Shown here: positions 17,201 to 25,794 of the stretch, piece by piece
Layout of the letters: each line of letters opens with the position of its first letter
Position numbering within the stretch: position 1 is the first letter of the stretch
Source: Pseudomonas eucalypticola
GTDB taxonomy: Bacteria > Pseudomonadota > Gammaproteobacteria > Pseudomonadales > Pseudomonadaceae
Direction: 5' to 3'
DNA: 64,000 bases
Assembly: GCF_013374995.1 (NCBI RefSeq)
Contig: NZ_CP056030.1
Span: forward strand, 3,876,501-3,940,500
Position numbers and translations under genes: made by a program
Notes under the pieces: generated by a model
What the model saw: the letters and a program-made list of their open reading frames with translations, nothing else
The model's database searches: none
Told to the model about the DNA's origin: nothing

Positions 17201-17211
17201 GAGGGATGGCC

Positions 17212-17646
17212 ATGAACGGGACAACTCATACAGGCATTGCTTGCCTGCTGCTGATGGGGTGCTGCTACAGCCTGACTGCCCAGGCGGCCGGCGATGGCAC
17301 CATCGTGCTTCAGCGTCTGGTGCAGCCTCGCGTGGCCTACCACCCCACCATGCGCCCAGACCCCAACCCCCTGACGGTCAATACCAACGTCTCGAAAGTG
17401 GTGACCGGGGCCGTCAATACCGAGCTCAGCGATGGCGATATCGCCGGCATCAGCAGCGGCAACAGCATCAACCGCCTGTTGATGCCCGATGGCAACCTGC
17501 GCGGCCTGAGCAGCACCGCCAGCGCCCCACTGCCGGGCATGGCCGCGGGCCACGGTGGCGGGTCGGGCAACGGTATCTCCAACACGGTCAATTCGGCCCT
17601 GACTCAGGGCCTGGCGCCCCTGCGCATGCTCAGCGGGGGCCAATGA
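17212..17646 (+). CDS. fapA: Fap amyloid accessory protein FapA
   Basis: First gene of the fap operon. A 144-residue protein with a signal peptide (MNGTTHTGIACLLLMGCCYS, cleaved near AQAAG). FapA is a periplasmic accessory protein thought to affect the ratio and assembly of FapB and FapC fibres. The mature part is Gly/Ser/Asn-rich with NTNVSKVVTGAVNTELSDGD. ATG 17212 is chosen because GAGGG lies six bases upstream and because ATG 17137 would precede the promoter; ATG 17206 is too close to the ribosome binding site. FapB starts two bases after its stop codon. Confidence 0.9.
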   Translation: MNGTTHTGIACLLLMGCCYSLTAQAAGDGTIVLQRLVQPRVAYHPTMRPDPNPLTVNTNVSKVVTGAVNTELSDGDIAGISSGNSINRLLMPDGNLRGLSSTASAPLPGMAAGHGGGSGNGISNTVNSALTQGLAPLRMLSGGQ

Positions 17647-17647
17647 C

Positions 17648-18226
17648 ATGAAGCGCGCCCTGCTCGCCCTTGCCCTGCTGACCAGTTGCAACGCCTTTGC
17701 CGACAGCAACGTGCCAGTGGTCAACACTGCCGTCATGGACAGCACTGCCCAAGGCTACGTCGGCAACCTGAACCTCAACCAGGCCGCCGGCGACCTGCAA
17801 CAGCAGGCCAATGCCCGCGCCATCGCCAGCGGCGGCCAGGTCAGCGCCACCACCCAGATCAGGCAAGTGTCCAGCGCCACGGTCAACCCGGCCATGAACG
17901 CGCGTGCCTCGATCCAGGGCAACTCATTCACCAACGGCAGCGGCGCACTGGGCATCAACCAGTCCGCCGGGGCCACCAACCAACAAGCCAATGCCATGCG
18001 CCTGACCACCAGCACTCAGCCGCTCAGCATTGACGACAGCGCCCTGTCCCAACAGAACGTGGCGCTGGCGAAAGGCTCCGACTCAGCAGGCTCCCCGCTC
18101 GGCAACCGCCAGGTCAACACCGATGACCAGGCCTTCACCGGTAGCCGCGGGCTGATCCAGCTGAACCAGAGCGCCGGGGTGGGGAACCGCATGGGCAACA
18201 CCCTGAGCGTAAGGGTCGCTGATTGA
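17648..18226 (+). CDS. fapB: Fap amyloid minor fibre subunit (nucleator) FapB
   Basis: A 192-residue exported protein (signal MKRALLALALLTSCNAFA). FapB is the proposed nucleator of Fap fibres on the cell surface. Three imperfect amyloid repeats are visible at about 35-62 (NLNLNQAAGDLQQQANA), 96-122 (ALGINQSAGATNQQANA) and 163-190 (LIQLNQSAGVGNRMGN), separated by short linkers. The core pattern LxxNQxAG matches the FapC repeats. The short linkers and small size are normal for FapB. The start is two bases after the fapA stop codon, and fapC follows 50 bases later. Confidence 0.94.
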   Translation: MKRALLALALLTSCNAFADSNVPVVNTAVMDSTAQGYVGNLNLNQAAGDLQQQANARAIASGGQVSATTQIRQVSSATVNPAMNARASIQGNSFTNGSGALGINQSAGATNQQANAMRLTTSTQPLSIDDSALSQQNVALAKGSDSAGSPLGNRQVNTDDQAFTGSRGLIQLNQSAGVGNRMGNTLSVRVAD

Positions 18227-18276
18227 CCCTCCTAAATAGAAACAACACTTAACTAAAATAAGCACGGAGAAACACC

Positions 18277-19257
18277 ATGAAACCTGCACTGGCACTCAAG
18301 CCTCTTGTATTCGCCCTCGCTGCCGTCATGGCTGTCGCCGCTCACGCCGGCGACGATCGCAACCAGGGCGGTCACGGTGACCCTCACCATGGTGGACATC
18401 AACAGCAACCCGATCCCATGCTTCAGATTCAACTGACCGCCGGCGCGGCTGCCGTGGTGTCCGACGCCCAGCACAGCTCTGGCAACGCGGTGCTCAACGA
18501 GGGCACCAAGAACTCGGCCACCATCGACTCCTCGGCCGCCAACTCCAACGGCAACCTGGGCGTGAACGTGGCTGGCGGTGACGCCAACCAACAAGACAAC
18601 GCCGCCGCGATCGCCACCGCCGACGAAAGCTTCATCTTCGGCAGCGCCTATGCACAAACCACGGCCACCCAGTCCAACACCAGCAACACCGTGGCCAACT
18701 ACTCCACCACCGCCAAGACCAGCCTGACCGGCACCGCCAACGGCAGTTCGGGCAACATCGGCATCAACGTCACCTCAGGCGACTACAACCAACAGAAAAA
18801 CAACCTGGCCATTGCCGTGTCCGGCGGCCGCGTAGCCGGCGCCAGCGCCTCGGCCGACCAGACCTCCAGCGGCAACACCGTGGGCAACGTCGCCGACCGC
18901 ACCTACAGCAAAGACACCCTGTACGCGACCTACCACGCCACCGGTTCCTACAAGGGCACGGGTACCGGCACCGTCGGCGGGAACGACTCCCACAGCGGCC
19001 AGGACAACCGCGGTGGTCACCAGAGCTCCAGTCAACCACTGGCCTTCAAGGAAAGCGGCAGTGTCGAGCTCAACGGCGTAGCGTCGTATCAAGTGCTGAC
19101 CCCTACTGGCTGGGCCAACCCTGTGAACAACAGCGCCTCGGTCTCCAACTCGCTCAACAACGTGTCGGGTAACGTCGGTGCCAACGTGTCCGCAGGCGTC
19201 GGCAACCAACAAAGCAACTCGCTGTCCATCGCTGCCGGCTGCAAAGCCTGCATGTAA
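18277..19257 (+). CDS. fapC: Fap amyloid major fibre subunit FapC
   Basis: The main structural subunit of the functional amyloid, 326 residues, with a signal peptide ending near AAHAG (about residue 25). Three repeats are visible: about 87-113 (NLGVNVAGGDANQQDNA), 155-182 (NIGINVTSGDYNQQKNN) and 293-320 (NVGANVSAGVGNQQSNS). The linker between repeats 1 and 2 is about 40 residues and that between 2 and 3 about 110, the usual asymmetry. The C-terminus has the conserved CxxC motif (C322 and C325). A His-rich segment, GGHGDPHHGGHQQQ (31-44), precedes the first repeat. GGAG lies upstream, and a strong terminator follows. Confidence 0.96.
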   Translation: MKPALALKPLVFALAAVMAVAAHAGDDRNQGGHGDPHHGGHQQQPDPMLQIQLTAGAAAVVSDAQHSSGNAVLNEGTKNSATIDSSAANSNGNLGVNVAGGDANQQDNAAAIATADESFIFGSAYAQTTATQSNTSNTVANYSTTAKTSLTGTANGSSGNIGINVTSGDYNQQKNNLAIAVSGGRVAGASASADQTSSGNTVGNVADRTYSKDTLYATYHATGSYKGTGTGTVGGNDSHSGQDNRGGHQSSSQPLAFKESGSVELNGVASYQVLTPTGWANPVNNSASVSNSLNNVSGNVGANVSAGVGNQQSNSLSIAAGCKACM

Positions 19258-19272
19258 CCCGGACGGCCTTGA

Positions 19273-19297
19273 GGGCCCCCGCCTGGGGGCCCTTTTT
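19273..19297 (+). terminator. Rho-independent terminator between fapC and fapD
   Basis: GGGCCCCC (19273-19280) and GGGGGCCC (19285-19292) form a perfect 8-bp GC stem with a 4-nt loop, followed by five T (19293-19297). It lies 15 bases after the fapC stop codon and inside the operon, so it should reduce fapDEF transcript relative to fapABC. Confidence 0.88.
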
Positions 19298-19324
19298 CAC
19301 CCCCCCCAGCAAGGCGACTCGACC

Positions 19325-20008
19325 ATGCGCGTTCCTGCCCTCCTCCCGTTACTGCTGCTGTTGGCCGGCCCTGCCTGGGGCGCCCACATGTCCGTACCGG
19401 CGTTGCCCGGAGGCACGGTGATCTACAAGCCCGTGCAGAGTATGCGTGAGCGGCACTTTTCCGATCTGGTCGAACAGAAAACCGACTTCAGTTGCGGCGC
19501 CGCCGCACTGGCGACGGTGCTGCGCCAAGCGTATTGGCTGGACGTCGACGAGAAAACGGTCATCGAAGGCATGCTCGCCCATTCCGACCAGGACACCGTC
19601 AAGGTGCAGGGCTTCTCGATGCTGGACATGAAGAAGTACGTGGAAAGCATCGGCATGCGTGCCCGTGGTTACCGCATACCCGCCGACAGCCTGGACAAGA
19701 TCACCATCCCGGTGGTGGTCCTGATGGACATTCGTGGCTACAAGCATTTTGTCGTGATGCAGCGCGTGCAGCGCGACTGGGTCTACGTGGGTGACCCCGT
19801 GCTAGGGCACAAGCGCTACACCCGCCAAGACTTTGAAAAAGGCTGGAACGGCATCATTTTCGCCGTCATTGGCCAGGGTTACGACAAGACCAATGCCTTG
19901 CTCGCGCCCCCCCTGCCATTGACCGCCAAGGGCCAGCTGGATCAGTTCAAGCCCGTGCAAGACGCGGATCTCATGGACTTCGGCTTCATCCAGAGTGATT
20001 TTTTCTAA
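19325..20008 (+). CDS. fapD: FapD, C39-like cysteine protease of the Fap system
   Basis: A 227-residue exported protein (signal MRVPALLPLLLLLAGPAWGA) of the C39 peptidase-like fold. The catalytic residues are visible as C57 in DFSCGAAALATVL, H141 in GYKHFVVM and D157 in YVGDPVLGHKRY. FapD is needed for Fap export or maturation in the periplasm. The start at 19325 has AAGGCGA upstream; the longer open frame overlaps fapC and the terminator and is rejected. FapE follows after 34 bases with a small hairpin (GGGG/CCCC) just before its ribosome binding site. Confidence 0.94.
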   Translation: MRVPALLPLLLLLAGPAWGAHMSVPALPGGTVIYKPVQSMRERHFSDLVEQKTDFSCGAAALATVLRQAYWLDVDEKTVIEGMLAHSDQDTVKVQGFSMLDMKKYVESIGMRARGYRIPADSLDKITIPVVVLMDIRGYKHFVVMQRVQRDWVYVGDPVLGHKRYTRQDFEKGWNGIIFAVIGQGYDKTNALLAPPLPLTAKGQLDQFKPVQDADLMDFGFIQSDFF

Positions 20009-20042
20009 ATAAAAAAGGGGCACGAAGCCCCAGGAGCATCCG

Positions 20043-20798
20043 ATGAATACTCAGCAATGGCTGTTGGCCCTGTGCCTGACCGCCAGTGTGCCGGTGCACG
20101 CCAGCCCGGCATTCCAACCGATAGAGGTCAAGGACGCCGAACTGTCGACATTGCGGGGCCGCTTCGTCATGCCCGGCCGCATCATCAGCTTCGGCGTGGT
20201 GATGTCCACCACCTGGCAGAACGCCAACGGCGACATCATTGGTGCCAACGCCAATCTGCAAGTACAGGCCAGCACCATCAAGCCGCAATTCTACGTGCAG
20301 ATGGTCAACCAGAAAGGGACCGGCACCGCCAACCTGGCACAGAACCCCGGCCAAGGCGTGATCACCGGTGGCGCGGGGCTCACCGCCACCCAGGGCGTGA
20401 CCCAGTCGGTGCGCGCCGCCGGCGACAACAACACGGCCTACAACAACGTCGACCTCAGCGTGACCCAGGCCAGCCAGGCCCCTGCCGTTACGGCGCCACA
20501 GGGCCAGGTGCTGGCCCCGGGCAGCTCCATCACCGGCAGCAATGGCGCGGGCAGCCTCACCGTGGCCAGCAACGGCAATGGCGTGCAATTGTCGATCCAG
20601 GCCAACAACAACCAGGGCACTACCCTGCAGTCCCTGGGCCAGGGCGGGCTTTCGCAATTGACCGCACTGACCGGCAGCACCAACCAGGTCACCAACCTGA
20701 CCCAGCTCAACGTGGTGCTGGGCAACAAGTTGCCCGCCTCCGGTTCCATCGACGCCGGCCTGAGCCAGCTCAAGGGGCTGCGCAACATGGGCTACTGA
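20043..20798 (+). CDS. fapE: FapE, extracellular Fap-associated protein
   Basis: A 251-residue exported protein (signal MNTQQWLLALCLTASVPVHA). FapE is a minor component of purified Fap fibres and is needed for proper export. The N-terminal third holds EVKDAELSTLRGRFVMPGRI, a conserved stretch that looks like a processing-type motif. The rest is Gln/Asn/Thr/Gly-rich (TATQGVTQSVRAAGDNNTAYNN...), in keeping with fibre association. ATG 20043 has AGGAGC upstream. It is translated from the same transcript as fapD and fapF. Confidence 0.92.
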   Translation: MNTQQWLLALCLTASVPVHASPAFQPIEVKDAELSTLRGRFVMPGRIISFGVVMSTTWQNANGDIIGANANLQVQASTIKPQFYVQMVNQKGTGTANLAQNPGQGVITGGAGLTATQGVTQSVRAAGDNNTAYNNVDLSVTQASQAPAVTAPQGQVLAPGSSITGSNGAGSLTVASNGNGVQLSIQANNNQGTTLQSLGQGGLSQLTALTGSTNQVTNLTQLNVVLGNKLPASGSIDAGLSQLKGLRNMGY

Positions 20799-20867
20799 AC
20801 CCCCTGGAGGGAAAAACTGGACTACGCTTCGTCTCAAAATAAATGCAGTCACAAGGGACGGCTCACC

Positions 20868-22175
20868 ATGCAACGATCGCTTTCGTTCAACGCTGTGGTC
20901 TGCTTGAGCGCGCTACTTCCAGCGACGCTCGTGCAGGCCGCCCCCGACCCCCAGGTCGAGGAACTGAAACAGGAGCTGGCGCAACTCAAACAGCGTTACG
21001 ATCAACAGCAGCAAGCCTTGATGGTCTTGGAGCAACGGGTCCGGCAGGTGGAAGAAGCCCCCGCCGCGCCGCCGCCCAAACGGTTGAGCAAATCCCCGGC
21101 CGAGCCCAGCAAGGCCCAGACCCTCGCCACCGGCGCCCCGGGCACCAGCGCCGCCCAGGCCAGTGGCGGGGCGGCGGGCGGGGCGTCCTACGGGCAGTCG
21201 CTCAAGGACGACCAGGCCCCGGCCCAGAGCGTCAACAACCTGTATGACGAGAACACCGGGTTCTTCGGCGGCGGCAAGTTCAGCCTGGAGACCGGCATCA
21301 CCTATTCGCACTACGACACCCGCCAGTTGGTGCTCAACGGTTTCCTGGCGCTGGACTCGATTTTCCTCGGCGACCTCAACGTCGACCGCATCAAGGCCGA
21401 CACCTGGACCCTGGACGTGACCGGGCGCTACAACATCAACAACCGTTGGCAGTTCGACCTCAACGTGCCGGTCATTTATCGCGACTCGGAGTACCAGTCC
21501 GGCGGCGTGGGGGGCGACAGCACCAAGATTTCCCAGGAGTCGGTCAGCCGCGACCCGACCATCGGCGACATCAATGCGGGCGTGGCCTACAAATTCATGG
21601 ACGAAGGCCCCTACCGGCCCGACGCCGTGGTCAGCCTGCGGGTCAAGGCGCCTACCGGCAAGGATCCCTACGGTATCAAGTTGATTCGGTCGAGCACCAA
21701 CGACAACCTGGCCGTGCCTGAAACCCTGCCCACCGGCAACGGGGTGTGGTCCATAACCCCTGGCATATCGCTGATCAAGAGTTTCGACCCGGCGGTGCTG
21801 TTCGGCAGCTTTGCCTACACCCACAACTTCGAGAACACCTTCGACGACATCGACCCCAACGTGGGCAGCTCCATCGGCGGCAAGGTAGACCTGGGCGACA
21901 GCTTCCAGATCGGCGCGGGCGTGGCCTTCGCCCTCAACGAGAAGATGAGCATGTCGTTCTCGCTGACCGACCTCATTCAGCGGCGCAGCAAAATCAAGCA
22001 GGACGGTGGCGACTGGCAGGGCGTGCCGGCCAGCGACGCCAACGCCGGCTACTTCAACATCGGCATGACCATCGCCGCCAGCGACTCGCTGACCATCGTG
22101 CCCAACCTGTCCATCGGCATCACCGACGATGCCCCGGACTTCACCTTCAGCCTGAAATTCCCGTACTATTTCTGA
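20868..22175 (+). CDS. fapF: FapF, outer-membrane Fap secretion channel
   Basis: A 435-residue outer-membrane protein. After the signal peptide (cleaved near VQAAP) there is a coiled coil (about 27-65, [20 protein letters not shown]) that trimerises the protein in the periplasm. A Pro/Ala/Gly-rich linker (about 65-115) and a C-terminal 12-stranded beta barrel ending in FSLKFPYYF follow. FapF is the channel through which FapB, FapC and FapE leave the cell. It is the last gene of the operon; a long GC-rich inverted repeat follows 18 bases later. Confidence 0.95.
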   Translation: MQRSLSFNAVVCLSALLPATLVQAAPDPQVEELKQELAQLKQRYDQQQQALMVLEQRVRQVEEAPAAPPPKRLSKSPAEPSKAQTLATGAPGTSAAQASGGAAGGASYGQSLKDDQAPAQSVNNLYDENTGFFGGGKFSLETGITYSHYDTRQLVLNGFLALDSIFLGDLNVDRIKADTWTLDVTGRYNINNRWQFDLNVPVIYRDSEYQSGGVGGDSTKISQESVSRDPTIGDINAGVAYKFMDEGPYRPDAVVSLRVKAPTGKDPYGIKLIRSSTNDNLAVPETLPTGNGVWSITPGISLIKSFDPAVLFGSFAYTHNFENTFDDIDPNVGSSIGGKVDLGDSFQIGAGVAFALNEKMSMSFSLTDLIQRRSKIKQDGGDWQGVPASDANAGYFNIGMTIAASDSLTIVPNLSIGITDDAPDFTFSLKFPYYF

Positions 22176-22193
22176 CCGTTCGAAACGTTCGGC

Positions 22194-22245
22194 CGGCGGG
22201 CCCTTCACCCGGTCTCATGACAGAGCCCGGGTGAAGGGCCCGCCG
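22194..22245. terminator. long perfect inverted repeat after fapF
   Basis: A perfect 19-bp stem (22194-22212 with 22227-22245) and a 14-nt loop, GC-rich, with no real T-run. It lies between the convergent fapF and the small - strand gene at 22262 and probably serves as a transcript 3'-end barrier for both. Confidence 0.65.
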
Positions 22246-22261
22246 CTGTTTCAGGCGAGGG

Positions 22262-22480
22262 CTATTGCAAGCGCTTCACCTCCCGGTGCGGCCCCCGCGC
22301 GGACTCGTGGTAGATATCGTCCAGCCAAGCGGCGATCTCGCCTTCGGTGACGAAGTCGGGAATCACCACCTCGTGCATCCGCGAATGCTTGCCTTCGCCG
22401 GTATCCACGCGGAACACCTGCCAATGTTCGCCCGCCTTGCGTACCCCCAGTAACTTGCCGAACACATCGTAGATCATCAT
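22262..22480 (-). CDS. conserved hypothetical protein (DUF7661-like)
   Basis: A 72-residue soluble protein (MMIYDVFGKLLGVRKAGEHW...). Similar short proteins beginning MIYDVFGKLLGV with a later VVIPDFVTE and WLDDI are common in pseudomonads; I recall the name DUF7661 but am not certain. The start has GGGAGG ten bases upstream. The pattern of short strands and a terminal helix suggests a small alpha/beta fold. It stands alone between fap and the nitrile cluster. No function is known. Confidence 0.75.
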   Translation of the reverse strand: MMIYDVFGKLLGVRKAGEHWQVFRVDTGEGKHSRMHEVVIPDFVTEGEIAAWLDDIYHESARGPHREVKRLQ

Positions 22481-22587
22481 GGCGTGCCTCCCTGGGCCTG
22501 GTCATGTGCAAACAAGGATGCTGGCAGGGTACCCACACATTGTGCTCCCGGGCCAATGCTGGTTTGCTCTACCTTAATGCCTGTTTT

Positions 22588-23547
22588 TCAGTAGAACGAC
22601 AGCGTCTCCACCCCTTTGCCACAGGCCAGGGTTCGTACCACCTGCGCCGACGCCAGGTCCACCACACTGATGGAGCCCGCATCATGGTTGGCGATCAGCA
22701 CCGTGTGGCCATCTTCGTGGAACGCCATGTCCATCGGGCCTTTCTGCAAACGCACCACCTGCTGCGCCTCCAGGCTGGCCGGCAGCACCGCGGCCAGTGG
22801 CTCTTCGTGGCTGGTAACGACCAGATAGCGGCCATCGGGGCTGAAGCGAGCGATTTGCGCAGGCTTGCGAAAGCCCTGCAGATCAATGGTGCGGGTCACC
22901 CGGTCGGTGTCGGTATCGACGATGAAGAGCTGCGCCGAGGCGTCGGACACCAGCACCAGGGTGCGGCCATCCGGTGACAGGCCAATGCCATCCAGGGGGC
23001 CTTGCACGTCAATGTCCTTGATTCGGCGACGGGCCCGCAGGTCGATCACCGACACGAACGCGTCTTCCTCATTCTCGGTGTAGAGCTTCGAACCGTCGGG
23101 CAGCAGCTCCATGCGGTGGGCATTGCTGGAGCCGGTTTTGATGGCGTGCAGAATGCGCCCGCTCTCGGCGTCCATCTCCAGCACCACACCGCTGTTTTCA
23201 CACAGGCAGTAGAGCTGGCCCTGGGGCCCCCACCGCAAGCAGTGCGGCGCCTTGAACGGGGCGACACTCAGGGTGCGCGCGTGGCTGCGGGTGTGCAGGT
23301 CGATGACCGCCAGCTCATGGCCTGGGTGAGGGTTGTCGCCATGCTTGCCATCGCCGTAAATAGGCACATAGGCCATGCGCCGGTCCGGGGAAATGGCCAG
23401 CTCATGGACACGCGGCGTAAAACCTTCGAGGGCCCGCAGCGGCCGGTAGGTGACGGGGTCGAGGAACAGGACCTTGTTGCCGATCTTGTCGATGGCGATC
23501 AGGCCGTTATGGCCGGTCAGGGTGTTGAGCGCAGGGGTCGAAGTCAT
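22588..23547 (-). CDS. YncE-like beta-propeller protein
   Basis: A 319-residue protein made of about seven repeats of WD/YVTN type (SVIDLRARRRIKDIDVQG, LFIVDTDTDRVTRTIDLQ, SVVDLASAQVVRTLACGKG). The fold is a seven-bladed propeller, as in YncE and surface-layer propeller proteins. No signal peptide is visible (start MTSTPALNTLTGHNGL), so it is probably cytoplasmic unless another start is used. It follows the AraC gene by 122 bases in the same direction and may belong to the nitrile locus. Some propellers of this family are lactonases or oxidoreductase partners; the role here is unknown. Confidence 0.75.
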   Translation of the reverse strand: MTSTPALNTLTGHNGLIAIDKIGNKVLFLDPVTYRPLRALEGFTPRVHELAISPDRRMAYVPIYGDGKHGDNPHPGHELAVIDLHTRSHARTLSVAPFKAPHCLRWGPQGQLYCLCENSGVVLEMDAESGRILHAIKTGSSNAHRMELLPDGSKLYTENEEDAFVSVIDLRARRRIKDIDVQGPLDGIGLSPDGRTLVLVSDASAQLFIVDTDTDRVTRTIDLQGFRKPAQIARFSPDGRYLVVTSHEEPLAAVLPASLEAQQVVRLQKGPMDMAFHEDGHTVLIANHDAGSISVVDLASAQVVRTLACGKGVETLSFY

Positions 23548-23669
23548 GCAGTCAGCCTCTGGTTGCGCCGGGCGAGGGAATGCGGAAAAAGCCCGGGCCG
23601 ATGCAAGGCTTGACCCCTACCGCGCCCGGAAAGTTTCCCAAACGGCGCCCTCCACACGCCCGCCCTGCC

Positions 23670-24617
23670 TCAACCGCGACGGTATTCGCGCGGCGTTGTC
23701 TCGAAACGTGTGCGGAACGCGCGGCTGAAATGCGCCATGTCGACGAACCCCCAGCGGTAGGCGATTTCACTGATCTGCCGGGCTGCCAGTGCCGGGTCGC
23801 GCAGGTCACGGGCGCAGCGTTGTAGACGGCTGAGCAGCAGGTAACGGCCAAAGGAGGTCTGCTCTTGCTGAAACAGGCGATTGACGTAGCGCGGGGTGAC
23901 GCCGAAGCAGGCGCTGACCGCAGCCACGTTCAGCTCCGCGTCGCCCAGGTGGGCCTTCACGTAGTCCTTGATGCGCAACAGCAACGCCGTGCAGCGTGCA
24001 CTGCCGGCCACCGCGCCTTGCTCCTGGCCCCGCTGGAACAGGGCCATGGCCAACAGGTCCAGGCCCTGCTCGCCCAGGCACACCTGCTGGGCGCTCGGCA
24101 GCTGGTCTTCCAGGGCACCCAGGCCCAGCAGGAAGTCGGCTGCCAGGCGCTGCAGTGGGTGGTTTCGTGACATGGGCAGGGCCGTCAGGTACTCAAGGTT
24201 ACCCAACCGCCGCTGCAAGCTGGCGCGCGGGATCTGCACCACGGTCTGGCGAAACGCCCCATCGAAGTGCAGCCGATAAGGCCGGCGCGTATCGTAGATC
24301 GCAAAATCACCCACCTGCAGGCACGCTTCACGCCCTTCCTGCTCCACCCCTGCCCGGCCTTCACGGGCCAGGCTGAGCAGCACGTACTCGGCATCGCCAT
24401 GGGCGATGGCGCGGCGGTCTCGCACAACGGTTTGCGCCTGTGCGCGCACCTCCACCAGCGACAATTCGCCCAGCCGTACAGCCTGCAAATGGCCCTCGAA
24501 CGCCTCCGGCGAACCCAGCCGACACTCCAGCGGCACAAAGGTGTCGCACACCACTTCCTGCCAGTAGGCCAGGCGCTCCCGGGGCGCCACGCTGTCCGTC
24601 GTGAACTGAATACTCAT
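23670..24617 (-). CDS. AraC-family regulator of the nitrilase/aldoxime cluster (NitR-like)
   Basis: A 315-residue AraC regulator. The N-terminal domain is the AraC-binding type 2 seen in NitR, FeaR and AlkS-like regulators (SVAPRERLAYWQEVVCDTFV, then GDFAIYDTRRPYRLHF). The C-terminal double helix-turn-helix ends ISEIAYRWGFVDMAHFSRAFR. ATG 24617 (MSIQF) has GAGG upstream and is preferred over 24626. The divergent placement next to the nitrilase gene and the NitR-type architecture make it the likely activator of the cluster, with an aldoxime or nitrile as the probable inducer. Confidence 0.85.
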   Translation of the reverse strand: MSIQFTTDSVAPRERLAYWQEVVCDTFVPLECRLGSPEAFEGHLQAVRLGELSLVEVRAQAQTVVRDRRAIAHGDAEYVLLSLAREGRAGVEQEGREACLQVGDFAIYDTRRPYRLHFDGAFRQTVVQIPRASLQRRLGNLEYLTALPMSRNHPLQRLAADFLLGLGALEDQLPSAQQVCLGEQGLDLLAMALFQRGQEQGAVAGSARCTALLLRIKDYVKAHLGDAELNVAAVSACFGVTPRYVNRLFQQEQTSFGRYLLLSRLQRCARDLRDPALAARQISEIAYRWGFVDMAHFSRAFRTRFETTPREYRRG

Positions 24618-24782
24618 GGTCAACAACCTCGATCAACCTCGATACGGGCGGTTTTGATGCAATTCCTGCTCCGTCAGACGAGCGGGTGCCGGGGCAGTCA
24701 ATTTTCAGTTCCCGCGGGGCCTACTGCCTCGCCACCGGGGGGCCCTAGGCTGTGCTCAACCGAAACAGCCGAGAGCCTCACC
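24618..24782. promoter_or_regulatory. divergent control region of the nitrilase cluster
   Basis: It carries a perfect direct repeat of CAACCTCGAT (24624-24633 and 24634-24643) close to the regulator start and an inverted pair GGCAGT (24693-24698) and ACTGCC (24723-24728). AraC proteins often bind direct repeats, so both are candidate sites. Confidence 0.45.
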
Positions 24783-25793
24783 ATGCAAAAACCGATAAAA
24801 GTCGCCTGTGTGCAAGCTGCCCCTGTGTTCCTGGACCTACACGCCACGGTAGACAAGACCATTGCCCTGATAGCCCAGGCCGCCGCCGAGGGTGCGGCGC
24901 TGATCGCCTTTCCGGAAACCTGGATTCCGGGCTACCCGTGGTTCCTGTGGCTCGACGCACCGGCCGCGTACCTGCCGTTGGTGCACCGCTACCACGAGCA
25001 ATCGCTGGTACTCGACAGCGCCGAGGCCCGGCGCATCAGCGACGCGGCCCGCGAACACGGCATCCATGTGGTCCTGGGCTACAGCGAACGGGCCAATGCC
25101 AGCTTGTACATCGGCCAGTGGATCATCGATGACCAAGGGCAAACCGTGGGGGTGCGCCGCAAGCTCAAGGCCACTCATGTAGAACGCACCCTGTTCGGTG
25201 AGAGCGACGGCAGTTCGCTGCGCACCTTCGACACCACGCTGGGCACGCTGGGGGCCCTGTGCTGCTGGGAGCACCTGCAACCGCTGTCCAAATACGCCCT
25301 GTACGCCCAGAACGAGCAGATTCACGTAGGGGCCTGGCCGAGTTTCAGCCTGTACCGCCACGCGACGGCAGCCCTGGGCCCGGAGGTGAACATCGCGGCC
25401 TCACGGGTGTACGCCGCTGAAGGCCAGTGCTTTGTGCTCGCCCCTTGTGCCCTGGTGTCGCCGCAGATGATCGAGTCGCTGTGCGACACCGACGCCAAGC
25501 GCCAGCTGCTGCAACCCGGGGGTGGCCATGCGCGAATCTTTGGCCCCGATGGCAGCGAGCTGGCGACACCGCTGGCCGAGGATGAAGAAGGCCTGCTGTA
25601 CGCCACCCTGGACCCCGCGGCGCTGATCTACGCCAAGGTGGCCGCCGACCCTGCCGGGCACTACTCGCGTCCCGATGTCACCCGGCTGATGCTCAACCGC
25701 ACGGCCAATCCCTGCGTGGTGGACTTCCGCCCGCCAGCGTTCGACACCCTGGAGCCAGCCAACGACGCCCCCACCGGCGCACAGGAGGCGTGA
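24783..25793 (+). CDS. nitrilase
   Basis: A 336-residue nitrilase that hydrolyses nitriles to carboxylic acids and ammonia. The catalytic Glu is E45 in AFPETWIPGYPWFLW, the Lys is in RRKLKATHVER (127-129) and the Cys is C161 in ALCCWEHLQPL. The usual KLKPT is KLKAT here. Length and motifs match aromatic or arylacetonitrile nitrilases. It is followed by the aldoxime dehydratase with one base between (TGA then ATG), with the AGGAGG for the next gene inside its end, so the pair is translationally coupled: aldoxime to nitrile to acid. Confidence 0.94.
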   Translation: MQKPIKVACVQAAPVFLDLHATVDKTIALIAQAAAEGAALIAFPETWIPGYPWFLWLDAPAAYLPLVHRYHEQSLVLDSAEARRISDAAREHGIHVVLGYSERANASLYIGQWIIDDQGQTVGVRRKLKATHVERTLFGESDGSSLRTFDTTLGTLGALCCWEHLQPLSKYALYAQNEQIHVGAWPSFSLYRHATAALGPEVNIAASRVYAAEGQCFVLAPCALVSPQMIESLCDTDAKRQLLQPGGGHARIFGPDGSELATPLAEDEEGLLYATLDPAALIYAKVAADPAGHYSRPDVTRLMLNRTANPCVVDFRPPAFDTLEPANDAPTGAQEA

Positions 25794-25794
25794 G

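Noticed and set aside
17137..17211. Upstream start of fapA at 17137
   Set aside because: The ATG lies before the candidate sigma-54 promoter and has no ribosome binding site; 17212 starts a normal signal peptide behind GAGGG.
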